Source: Formicarius rufipectus (Eukaryota; Chordata; Aves; Passeriformes; Formicariidae). Taken from it: a stretch of 64,000 bases of DNA. Both the position numbers and the translations under genes were made by a program. Below the pieces are notes generated by a model, which was not told the DNA's origin, searched no databases, and worked only from the letters and a program-made list of their open reading frames with translations. Positions within the stretch are counted from its first letter, which is position 1; the number at the start of each line of letters is the position of its first letter. This document shows positions 38,335-49,400 of this stretch, in pieces. Location of the stretch: contig VXAU01001849.1 of NCBI GenBank assembly GCA_013399695.1, forward strand, positions 62,001 to 126,000. The letters are read 5' to 3'.

Positions 38335-38505
38335 ATTATGCTCATTTCACTCCCTGTGAGAGGCAGACAACCTTTATGATCCCAGTTTTAAAGATGGAGA
38401 AACTGAGGCAAGAATAACAGTGAACTACCTATGGCAACACAGCACTTGTAGAATCTGATTCCTGCAGCTTCCCGTCTTTGGTCCATCACTGTGCTGCATC
38501 CTGTA
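38335..38505 (-). mobile_element. MIR-like SINE relic, reverse orientation
   Basis: GCTCATTTCACTCCCTGTGAG, CCTTTATGATCCCAGTTTTA, AAGATGGAGAAACTGAGGCA, CTATGGCAACACAGCACTTG and GAATCTGATTCCTGCAGCTT reproduce the antisense MIR order: ctcatttaatcctcacaa, attatccccattttacagatg, aggaaactgaggca, ggtcacacagct, ggattcgaaccc. It is the best preserved of the MIR relics in the window. Confidence 0.75.
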
Positions 38506-39069
38506 AGTGATGCAAAACCACAGTCATATTGTCTAAAATCTACTCAATCTGACATCAGTTCATACACACCTTCTGAAAGATCAGAGAAAAATTTAAATTT
38601 CTCTTTTAAATGTCCTTTACTGAAGGTCTCTTACTTTATAGCCAACAACAGTGTCAATATGACTCAATATGCAATCTAGACGCAGGTGGAAGAACGTGAC
38701 AGAGCAGTATGAAGACGATTCTGAGTCAGAGTGTGCTGTCCCAAAGCTGTACATCTGTAATTTATATTTAGATAATTGTCTTTACTAACAGCTTTAGAGA
38801 CACAAAGCCTAGCCAAAGGCTGTAAAGGGGATGTAAGTCAGAATGTGAAGACGTAAAGCAGTGCAGAAATAGGTTGATCAACCCTGTCTATAGAGCTTGG
38901 CTGCTCTGCCAGGGACTTCCACCAAACCCACATTTTCTCTTCTTGGAAGTGAGTTTGGTAGAACTGTTCACTGTTTGTAATAAATCTCTTTGTAGCTGCA
39001 AATCACAGCCTGTTTTTCTTACACTTCATCAGATGCATAACACCTAACCTATCCTTTGGCCATATCCTG

Positions 39070-39335
39070 GAGTCACAGGAAATAGTGCTGGCTGACAGAG
39101 TCCTCAAAGACACCTAGTCTGTTTTTCGGTACCACAGTGGGATTAGCAGTACTTACGTCACATCTGGTACATGTATCCAGCTTGCTTTTAAAATCCATCA
39201 ATACTGGAAAACCTGCACCCTTCCCATGTGACCCTAGTGCTCCACATTACTATTAGAAAGGTGTTACCATTAAAAAGCTCCTTTAGTATCTGACTTAAAC
39301 ATCCCTTGCTTTTACTTAAACCTATGAAAATATAT
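39070..39335 (-). mobile_element. Degraded CR1/L3-type LINE 3' end, reverse orientation
   Basis: GAGTCACAGGAAATAGTGCT, CTCAAAGACACCTAGTCTG, AAACCTGCACCCTTCCCATG, TAGTGCTCCACATTACTATT and AGAAAGGTGTTACCATTAAA follow the antisense order of a CR1 3' region (tcacagaatcatagaat; aaagatcatctagtcc; acctccagggatgg; gtgcctcaccaccctcac; aagaatttctt). It is old and diverged. Confidence 0.6.
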
Positions 39336-42300
39336 CTATAAATAAACACTTACATATGTGCCATATATATGGTATTCACGTGTGTGCATTCACATATATA
39401 TCTTCATATATACATGTGAATATGTATCAATTTATTCCTAAATCTGAAATCAGATTCTAACCTATTTCAATAGCTCCATGTGTTTTCTTCTGCTTTCACT
39501 TGCAACCTACTTGTTTTGCCCATTTTTGTATGAAGGCATATAAACAAAAGAAAAACATTCACACTATTCTAGGAGTTAGACTCTGCCAAAATCCCAGTAT
39601 CTCCAGACATATTTACTTAACTCCAAGTTAATGCTTTGTTTTAGTCTAAAGCTTACTTGTTTCTTAAAGCAGTGCTTTACCTTTAAAGCAAAGAAATCAT
39701 ATATTTTATACACTTAACTGGGACAGTTAAATTGCAAATTCCTATTTTCCTAAAATAATTTATCCACAAATGATATCTCTTTTCCGTTTTGATCCCTTGA
39801 ACCCTAAATACTGGAATAGGTTTTCTAGTTGTATTCTAATATTAGAATATTCAAGGTTATTCTAGTAAGAACTTTGTATTGTGTATCAAGGGTAGCACAT
39901 ACACAGCTATGCTTCTTTATTGGCTCACAGACCTTTTCCCCAAAGAATATGTTGTTTAAGTCTGTCTTCTTCTTTGGACAAATTCATGTTCTTGACAACA
40001 TTTGTGCATTTCCTATTTTTGTAGTAAGATGCATCATCCAGTTATCTAATACAACTGCATTCAATTAACATCAACCAGACTGGGACACCAAGCAGATTTA
40101 TTGTGTTGTCTTGTCTGCTTGTTTTGTTTCTTAAAATGTAGTATGAAAGCCGTAAATTGACTCGTCTGATTATATTAGCTGTAACATTTCAGTACATCAG
40201 GACCACTCAGACTGCATTTCAAAATAAGAACTTAATCCATCTTTCCACAAGGAAGGACTTTTTTTTTCAGGCCATTATTATTTATGGCAAAGGAGAGACC
40301 TTTCCCTAAGGCTGACAGAAGCATCAGCAGTCGTTGTTTTAAAATACACAGGTGAGAAGCCGTGATTCATAATCTGGTCAATCACAAATATCAGATGGCC
40401 TAGCCAAAAATATAGCCAGAGTGGGATCCAAAGGTTTCAGCTTAAAAAGCAAATCTAGATCTAACATAATATGGAAGAACCCAAATAAAAGCAGAGCTGT
40501 GTTTTTGTGCAGCCCATGCCAATATGCAACAGAACAGATTCATCCTTCCTCTCTACCGAGTTTTCATACAAGCAGAGGGGAAAGAAAAAAAAAAAAAAAC
40601 CAAAACAGAAAAAAGCCCAGGCTCCCTTTTACATTCCAGTTTGGTTTTTTTTTTCAGTCTGTTCATGTTAATGGTACAATTGGGGATCTCCAGTTTTTCT
40701 GTCATCATTGCCAGCAGCAGGCTAATGGAGCATCTCAGAGACAGACTACAGAACTGCAGTTCCAGCCACATAGGGCACTTTCCTCCTTTCATTACACTCT
40801 GTAAAAGATGTCACACATGCTTTCTCTTAGCAGTCCTCATGAATCAGCAAAGAGCTGCCGAAGAGTGACCACCAGGGCACTTGGGAAAGGATCAGGTGCC
40901 AGCTGTCAAAGTATTTCTTGGTGATTTACATTCTTTTTGTATATCTCTGTATCCAGTAGGTGGAATAGGCCAGCAAAGAGCATTGATGTATCTGCATTTT
41001 ACAGGACAGACTGCAAAAAAGAGTTGTAGTCATGCAGGAGCAGAAGGGACGATTTCTTTCCTTTTAGCAGATGCAGAAAGATATTCCAGTTCCCATGACT
41101 TCTCCCAAGATCTGCATTAGCAAGTTCAATTGGAACATGCATGTCCTGTCACGGGTGGCAGCACGTCAGGACACTGGGGAGTGCAACGCCAAAGCGTGTG
41201 CACAGCCATAGCTTTTCTCCATCTTTGCCTCTCTTTTCCCTTCTGTTTGATGAACACTAGGGGCTTACACAAACTGAAGAAAATATTCCAACACCATTGA
41301 TTTTGTCAGTAGCCTGTTTCAGAAGGTAAGAAATCAGACATCTTGAATTCTGGCAATGAAAGCGGTGGATGCAGATTGCAAAATGTGCAGCCATCCCTTG
41401 GCAGAGCATTGCTTCATGGTCTGTACATTGTGTTAAGAAGGCAGTTGTTGTTCAGATAGCCCCATCCTTCGTGACCCAAAGGACTTGTGTAGAGAGGGAA
41501 TACACATACTCTGTGGTGCTGCTTTGATCTTCTATTTAATTTCTGCTTTCTCTGACTGCACAGTTTAAAAAATCACCTTAGTTTCAAGGTTCTTAAATTC
41601 TGATCATGCTGTTTGTGCCCATGATGCCCCACTCCTTGGTGCCATCCAAAAGACTGTGGGACTGAGGAGAGGAAAAGAGAAAAGTGAACAGTTTCATTGA
41701 TTAAATATAAAGTACTAAATGTACTAAGACCAGCGTTCAACTTTCCAAGGTTGCTTCTAGAATTCCCTTTTCAGTATAAGCCATTTGCCATCCCTGTGGG
41801 AGGAGTAAAGCATGTATGAGTGAAAAGAGTGATACTTTTGTGTAATATTCCTACTGTGATGGAACCTGGGCTGGAAATAAGGAGGAGACCTCTTTCTGCT
41901 TTGCTTTTCTGTTAACTGCAAACGGACAAAAGCTGCAAATTGTGAGGATCCCTCACCAATCAGCAATGGGAGATTAACTTTATCGTTAACCTTGTCTGTG
42001 CCCTCACCAATTTAATTGGCATTGGCCCAGCTCCCAGACCTAAGGCCAAGAAATACAGAGCAGAGCTTGGTCTGGTGATGCAATGAGAGCTACTGCTTTC
42101 CCTTGCCATCCTGGACTGGCTACATGTCATCTTGATCCCCTGGCTCAAGGCACAAAGTACAACGTCTTTCCATGTCACCAGCAAGACTGTTGGCAGGCAT
42201 AAATGAACATAACACAAAAAAAGGTCAATAAAAAAGGTTTTGCAATCCTTAAAGGTCTAACCATAATTATTAAACTCTCTTTGAAAATTTTCCTTTTAGT

Positions 42301-43884
42301 TCCCTTAAAGAAAAGTCTTTGTTACCCATCTTCTCACTGTGGGTAACCTCATTCTCTCCAAGTTCCAGCTGGAACCTGCATCACACATTGCTCAGTGCCC
42401 TGTTGAAAAAAACATTCCCCATTCGCAGCACTAAATCCCCTGCACAGACTCCTAAATATCTTTTGTGGTTCCTCATGCCCAACTAAACATTCTCTGCATA
42501 CCTCCCACAGCCATCCCAGCTGCTCCTGACACCTTTCCTTTCCCCTAGGCCCTCTTCACTCATTTGAAGTTACTCATCAGGAATCCACTCCTCCATCACT
42601 TCTCTCGGCTTTTTTTTATTGGACCACTTTGGGGGAGGTCAGAGAAAGAGGTTATTTTAAATAAAACCCTGTTAACTTCTTCCTCTCATATTAGTTTCAA
42701 AACTTTCCATTGTAACAAGATTGGAGCAAATGCATAGAGATATGCTCAGTTCTGGATGCTCAAGTCATCCTAAAGCCATCTGATCTGCATTGTGGGGTGC
42801 TTGACCCACCAAGGCTTTTCAGGTCTTGGGAATGGCCTCGTGCTAATCCACCTGACCAGATTGTCCTTGAGAGCTCTGGTGTGTGGGTCAAGGCAGTCTC
42901 TTTGCACAGGTGTGAGACTCAACAAATGCTTCATAGCAGAGAGGTCTGCTCTTGAGAGTAGACTTAAACCCTGTGCAGATGCTGTCTTTTAGTCACATCT
43001 TCACCCTCTCCCTTTTACACTCTGTCCCCAAAAGTAGCTACCCTGAGGCATTTGCTTTGAAAGGACGTAATCATATTGTTCTCCCTCTCATTATCCCTAT
43101 TCCCAGCATCTGCACCTCACTGTATGGTCATCTCTTCCCATCACTCTCTTCTTAATTTAGTTTGGAATCTCTCTAGAGAAATGAGACATCATTATCTATT
43201 TTGTAAAGCACCATTCAGAGCTGTAGCAGAGTAGCACATACATGTGATAGAAATCCTACCCTTCCATTTCCTCCAAAAGATAGGAAGAGTTGGTTAATGC
43301 CCAGCAATTACTGCATGGCACTTGATACAGGCTTTCCCCTACAACAGAGACAAGAACTCAGCCACGCTTCAGTCTTCACAGAGTGCTGAGGGAGGCCTCC
43401 AGCTGTTCCACTCCTGACAACCATATTACCACAGAACATATTTTGATGGCAGTTTTTGGAGTGATAGAGCAATGATGATCAGTTACAAGGTGATTTTGGT
43501 ACCAGCAGAGTCAGGACTAAGCAGGTTTCCCCTCTGGTTTGGTAATATCCACAGGATGCTTGCAGCATTGTTATGTGCTCAGTGAAGTTCCAGCATGCAC
43601 AGCTGAGCTCCAACTGCCTCACTTCCAACCCTGCATGTGTCTCCCCTATGGGCAACCCCACAGTCAAAGGCAAGGGGAGTCTTTGGGCCAACGGGAAGCA
43701 GAATTTTGTGGGGTAAAAACCCATGCATACCTCTGGAAAGACATAATTTCCACCACAGCCAACAGTGCAGCCTGATGCTGGTTGCAACAGGCAATAAAAC
43801 TCACACTGCTCTGGAAAGGCAGAGGAACACCCAGCAGAACTGCTGATATATCAGTTCTTTCCTCTATGCCCCCACAAAAATGGA

Positions 43885-43945
43885 TATATATTGTTAATGG
43901 TTGGATACAATTATCTTTCTTTTCCAACCTAAATGATTCTATTAG
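43885..43945 (+). mobile_element. CR1 LINE 3' terminal scrap
   Basis: GTTAATGGTTGGATACAATT, ATCTTTCTTTTCCAACCTAA and ATGATTCTATTAG match the last 50-60 bp of a + strand CR1 element (ggttggactagatgatctt... ccaacctaaatgattctat). Only the extreme 3' end can be recognised. Confidence 0.75.
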
Positions 43946-45373
43946 TCTTCCTGGGGTCACCTATAGCTTACCCTGAGTTAATGTGCTGAGAACTGGGCTG
44001 GATGTCAGGTCCTCAAACTAGTTCTCCTGAGGTACCCCGGAGAACTGCAAGTCAGCCACTGGATGGTTACTAAGATAATTAATTAATCTCCCTTCATTTT
44101 TAATAATGATAAAATATGTTTAATGGAGACCAAAAAGGATCAGTACAGATGATACTGCCAGCAGCAACAATAAAAGTTTTTTACTTGTTGCTAATGACAT
44201 GAAGCTCTAAGTACATCCCGATGTTCCCTGATATACAATGGTGTGTGTCCAAGCCAGTGCTCAGATCTCTGTACAGAAATGGACAGCGAGGGGAGAATGC
44301 TGGGCTGGGAGACCAGAGAAGTGAGCTCTGAGGCCTGACCTAATACCAAATTTCACCCAAATGAAGGCCAAATCCTCTCTTATGTGTGTGCTTCAGCTTC
44401 TATTTCCATCTTTGAGGTTTTCTTTAAAATGTATTTAAATTGAACTTATATAGAACTGATACAAGCAGTAGACAGTCACCTCTGCAAGAGGTAAACAGGG
44501 GCACAATCATATTAGAAAGCCCAGCATCCCTGGACAGGGCACTCTAGATGCAGCAGCACTGACCCCATAAGCAGATGACTCTCAGGACTGATTGCTGGTC
44601 TTGGGTGCAAAATCCAGAAGAACCAGGGGATGTTGGGACTTTACCTGTCTTGGCCATGCTCAATTAAGCCATTCACTTGTTCACCACATTAGAAGTGAAA
44701 CAAGGAAAGAGTTTAGCATTCAAGCTGTGTGACCTAGCTGTGAGGAGACAGGAATGATGTCAAGGAGGTTTTGTGCATGAAGAGACTGTGACAAAACATT
44801 ACCTTAGGTCAGACACTACTGAAGTGTAAAAGGGACATGACTGGCAGCCCATCAACAACCAAAACAGGGAGCCGCTGCTGTTTCATGCCGCAACACGTGT
44901 AACAGCTGTCAAACAGAAACTTCCTTTTCTCCGATCTGTAAAACCACTGGCCTGGGCAGTAATTGGACTCCCGATACCAACACCTTTGGTTTGGGAAGTA
45001 GCAGCTTACACCAGCTGACAGCACTGGAAATCACCGTGCCCAAAACATGCTAACCAGAGAATTTATGCTCATTTGTAGTATTTAAACTAAATTTCAGTTT
45101 AAAACCGAGGCCGTGCCGCTGGATCGCATACGGTGGGGATAGGTTGTACCTACACACAGGCGGGCAGCGCGCTCAGCCACACATGGCCGGGGCGAGGTGC
45201 GGCATCGCTCCCTGGGCACGACGCAGCGCCGGCAGGTGCCGCGGCTCCCCGCGCGGGGCGTGGCCGGGACAGCCCGGGGCGGCTCCGGGGACGATGGCGG
45301 GGCGGCCGCGGACCGCGACACGGGCAGGGACAGCCCCGCCGCCGGCACCGGCTCCCCTAATGGGCATGTGCGA

Positions 45374-46116
45374 NNNNNNNNNNNNNNNNNNNNNNNNNNN
45401 NNNNNNNNNNNNNNNNNNNNNNNNNNNNNNNNNNNNNNNNNNNNNNNNNNNNNNNNNNNNNNNNNNNNNNNNNNNNNNNNNNNNNNNNNNNNNNNNNNNN
45501 NNNNNNNNNNNNNNNNNNNNNNNNNNNNNNNNNNNNNNNNNNNNNNNNNNNNNNNNNNNNNNNNNNNNNNNNNNNNNNNNNNNNNNNNNNNNNNNNNNNN
45601 NNNNNNNNNNNNNNNNNNNNNNNNNNNNNNNNNNNNNNNNNNNNNNNNNNNNNNNNNNNNNNNNNNNNNNNNNNNNNNNNNNNNNNNNNNNNNNNNNNNN
45701 NNNNNNNNNNNNNNNNNNNNNNNNNNNNNNNNNNNNNNNNNNNNNNNNNNNNNNNNNNNNNNNNNNNNNNNNNNNNNNNNNNNNNNNNNNNNNNNNNNNN
45801 NNNNNNNNNNNNNNNNNNNNNNNNNNNNNNNNNNNNNNNNNNNNNNNNNNNNNNNNNNNNNNNNNNNNNNNNNNNNNNNNNNNNNNNNNNNNNNNNNNNN
45901 NNNNNNNNNNNNNNNNNNNNNNNNNNNNNNNNNNNNNNNNNNNNNNNNNNNNNNNNNNNNNNNNNNNNNNNNNNNNNNNNNNNNNNNNNNNNNNNNNNNN
46001 NNNNNNNNNNNNNNNNNNNNNNNNNNNNNNNNNNNNNNNNNNNNNNNNNNNNNNNNNNNNNNNNNNNNNNNNNNNNNNNNNNNNNNNNNNNNNNNNNNNN
46101 NNNNNNNNNNNNNNNN
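45374..46116. other. Assembly gap, 743 N
   Basis: A run of 743 undetermined bases lies in the middle of the CpG island. It removes the PTCHD1 start codon and probably most of the 5' UTR. Very GC-rich DNA is often under-represented in sequencing libraries, which explains its position. All long frames passing through it consist mostly of unknown residues and mean nothing. Confidence 0.99.
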
Positions 46117-46457
46117 AGGTCTTGCACAGGGGGCTGGGGACGTCCTTCTCCCGGCTCGGCCACTTCGTCGCCAGCCACCCGGTGTTCTTCGCCTCGGCGC
46201 CCGTGCTTATCTCCATCCTGCTGGGCGCCAGCTTCAGCCGCTACCAGGTGGAGGAGAACGTGGAGCACCTCCTGGCCCCCACGCACAGCCTAGCCAAGAT
46301 CGAGAGGAACCTGGTAGACAGCCTATTCCCGGTGAACCGCTCCAAGCACCGGCTCTACTCCGACCTCCAGACGCCGGGGAGGTACGGCCGAGTGATCATC
46401 ACCTCCTTCCGCAAGGCCAACATGCTGGACCAGCACCACACCGATCTCATCCTCAAG
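46117..46457 (+). CDS. PTCHD1: Patched domain-containing protein 1, coding exon 1 (5'-incomplete)
   Basis: This is the N-terminal exon of PTCHD1, a patched-family multi-pass membrane protein needed for normal neuronal function; in humans, loss is associated with intellectual disability and autism. The frame is read from the partial codon NAG at the gap edge (46116-46118), then 113 full codons starting VLHRG. The human protein begins MLRQVLHRG, so NAG fits CAG (Gln4) and the start codon should lie only about 10 bp inside the gap. A first membrane segment (about residues 26-43, VFFASAPVLISILLGASF) is followed by extracellular-type sequence with an NRS glycosylation site and the conserved GRYGRVIITSF stretch. 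The exon ends in phase 0 at codon AAG, directly before a GTAACC splice donor (46458). Only the first few codons are missing. Confidence 0.95.
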
Positions 46458-49400
46458 GTAACCGCGGCGGGTCCTCCGGCCATCACCGCCCCGCATCCCG
46501 CCCCGCTTCCCGCACCTGCCCGCCCGCACGGACCCACCCGCGCACGCCGGGCTCTGCCACCGCAGCTCCCCGGTCACCTCCCTGCAACAGTTGGGACGCC
46601 AGCCCGGCGCGGGGAGCCGGCACCGCGCTCCCCGCCAGCGCCGCGCGATCCGCTGTCTTACCACCACCTTTTTTTTTTTTTTTCCCTCCCCCCCCATCTC
46701 TTTCTCTTTTCCCTGTTTTGCTTTTACTTGCTTTGGGTGAGCGAGAAGGACAGTCTGCTTGCTTAAGTAATTTTTCTGTCTGTCTGTACTCGCGTGGCAG
46801 TCGTGCTCCCGAGTTAAGGCGTCTCGGGCTTTGATAGACTCAAACTTCAAAAACAGTTAGGTACCAATCTGCAAAGCTGCCGAGAATGGTTTTGGGGGCT
46901 GCTGCTGTGTGCGGACTGCACTTCTCCATAGAGAGGAATAGCACAAAACCTTCTTCTCACTGCTTTGAAGGCAAATGACATAACTCAGCAGATTATTTTT
47001 AGCGGGTAGCGGTTTTTTCTCCTCCACTCACACCCCACCATCACAGAAAATGCTGGGTTTATAGATGAAGAGAAAATCCAGCCCAGCTGTAGATTGCAGG
47101 CATGGTGCAGCCTGTGCTGCCGGTTCAAGTTAGAGCGGGCAGCATCCTCGCCTGTCACTTGAGCAGCACGGAGCGTGCGAGTCAAAATCTAACAGGACAT
47201 CTCACTGTACTATATGTCATAACATGTCGGAAACCTGCATTTGTTGAAGCCGGTACTCTAGTTTATACCCCAGTAGTTTTGAACAATATTGGAAGGAGAA
47301 ACAGGGAGGGTAGAAACAAAAACTGTGTGCTAAGTGTCAAGTTCACCGAGGAAAAAGGAAAGGAACATTTGAAAATAACCAGAGGTGTGGCTAGCTCTAT
47401 CCTGCACGCTTTTGCTGTTGCTTTGTGGAAACCCAAGAGACTCGGCATTGCTTTTTTTTTTTTTTTTCCTTCCTGAATGTCAAACTGTCAGCCCATATAA
47501 AAGCCAGTGTTAATTCTTTTTAATCACTTCAGGGAGTGTCTCTTCTAAAATGTGAAAACAGATGCAAACATCTATTCTAAGAGGCTTTGGTGAGACCTCC
47601 CTCTCTACTAAACAAGGAAATAACTGTTACAGTGATTTTATTTATATTTTATTTCGACTGTAGGCACATACAGAACTATGGTACAGAGCGACTCCATATT
47701 TTATGTTTTCTTTTTGACATATTACCCAACAGTAAGAACAAACAGATTTAATGAGTGTCGACTCACTAAGTGCAGTAACAGAAATGTTACTGACGAATGA
47801 GAAAACTCCAGAGACAATTTTCATTCTTTCATTTTCTTGTGCCATGAATTGCATTCGCATCCAGTATGTGCACATTTACTCAGTCATTGGATAATAATGA
47901 TAATGGATTTTTTTCTCCGTACTGCCTTCTCTAGAGATCTGTAGTTTTATCAATATCATAGTGACACACAAATAAATGGTACTCAGAATCTTTCTGCAAG
48001 CAAACTTCTGCATAAGATTTATCACGTCAGTGAAAGAGGTATAACTTAGAAAGTTCTGTCAGTATTTGATACTGCCTCATTTTAATAGACAGAATTGGCC
48101 AACAAAATGATTAATTTTCAGTTATTGAGATAGTTAATACCATGACTATATGACTGTTTAGACATTGTCAGGCATATTTGATGCATTATTTCCAACTCTT
48201 TACTTATCTAGTTAATTCCAATGTGCCTTGTGTAGAATAGACTACATCCTTTGTCATGATTATTTTTCTCTTTGTGGACAGCCATGGGCTCAGGCAGCTG
48301 CCTATCCAGCCTTGTGGATGGCCCCATGGATCAAAGAACAGCAAAACAAGAGGGAGGGCTCCAAGCTCACAATATTGTTCCATCTGTGGTGATGCAGGGC
48401 CAAATCATTTTGTGCTAACAGGGCCCACCAAGGGGAGGAGAATGGAAAAGGTGGCCATCAAGGTTTTCCTATATATATGCAATTGAATGAAGGGGAGAGG
48501 GAGCAAAGGCAGCGCCAGCCCCAGTCCAGAGCCGACTAACTCAAAGTACTTTGCTTGTAAATAAGTGTCCTGAGTGAAACCATAGGTAACCCCACTGACA
48601 TTTCTGAAAATGCTATCATGTAGGTACAGTCAGAGCAGAGAACCTGTACGGCAGCATTTGCTTATCTTTCCTATTTTGGAGGACAGCCTCCTCAAAGGAG
48701 AGGTTTTGCTTTAGAGTGAGTGTCAGGTTGGATGCTGGCTCCTCCCGCATGACTGTTGCTGCATCTCCACTCGTAAGCAGGAGGATAGTTGGCCCAAGCA
48801 GATGCTGGCGGCTCTTGCAGCACCTCTTCCCAGTTTCCTCACCTGCCATATCCCACCTCATCTGCTAAGGAGAGAAGAGAATGATCCTTGAGGAGCTACA
48901 GCTGCCCTAGTCACGTGGCAAGGGAAGATTTCCCCTGATTTAGGCAAAGGAAGAAGTCAGCTTCCCTTGTTGTCCCCTTAATATACAAAGGATACAGAGT
49001 TTTAGGGTCTGAGCAGTTGATTGTGAAATATAGCTAGTACTGTCAAAAGTTATTCACTCTAACATTCTAATCAATTAATTAGTCAGTGAAATAACTTCTG
49101 TGGTGACATCTCTAAAACACTCTGGTTAGCTTAGTGCAGTTCCTCATGGGCACATTATCAGCTCGAGAAACTCACGGTTACCACTACAGCACGATACCTT
49201 GTTGGCTGACTGGAAAGAGGTTCTGGGAAGGGCTCATCCTCACAACTTTCTCAGGCCCAGGTCTCCAGCAGTGCTCCCAGAGCAGGAGCTGCCATAGGAC
49301 TCCCCACTGACAGCACACATCTGCCAGGGCAATTCTGGCTGCTCGCGTGACAGCAGCGAGTCTCGCTGAACATACAAGCTGCTCCACACAAGGTCTCTCC

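Larger units (their letters stand above)
34901..45099. other. Upstream intergenic flank, block 5 (no gene seen)
   Basis: This is non-coding DNA between the orphan CpG island and the PTCHD1 promoter. It contains a C run (about 35009-35020), a MIR-like relic (38.3 kb), a reversed CR1 relic (39.1 kb), TA/CATA low-complexity sequence (about 39330-39430), an A-rich tract near 40586 and a CR1 tail (43.9 kb). No open frame exceeds about 130 codons or resembles a known protein. Confidence 0.65.
45100..46660 (+). promoter_or_regulatory. PTCHD1: PTCHD1 CpG-island promoter, 5' UTR and first exon region
   Basis: From about 45105 the sequence changes abruptly from AT-rich to GC- and CpG-rich (with a NotI-type GCGGCCGC at about 45300), continues to the edge of the gap, and stays CpG-rich through exon 1 and the first 200 bp of intron 1. 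This is the usual layout of a CpG-island promoter overlapping the first coding exon. The transcription start cannot be placed, because 743 of the relevant bases are undetermined. No convincing TATA box is visible in the part that can be read. Confidence 0.8.

Noticed and set aside
46458..46766. Continuation of the exon 1 frame for 102 codons past the splice donor
   Set aside because: The sequence is Pro/Ala/Arg-rich, as expected from CpG-island DNA, and departs from PTCHD1 exactly at the GTAACC donor. The exon 2 match resumes at 59706 in the right phase.
45144..46834. Frames of 540 and 545 codons on the + strand, and 347 and 309 codons on the minus strand, across the large gap
   Set aside because: Most of their length is undetermined bases translated as X. 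Only the part after 46117 in one + frame is real PTCHD1 coding sequence, and that stops being coding at 46457.
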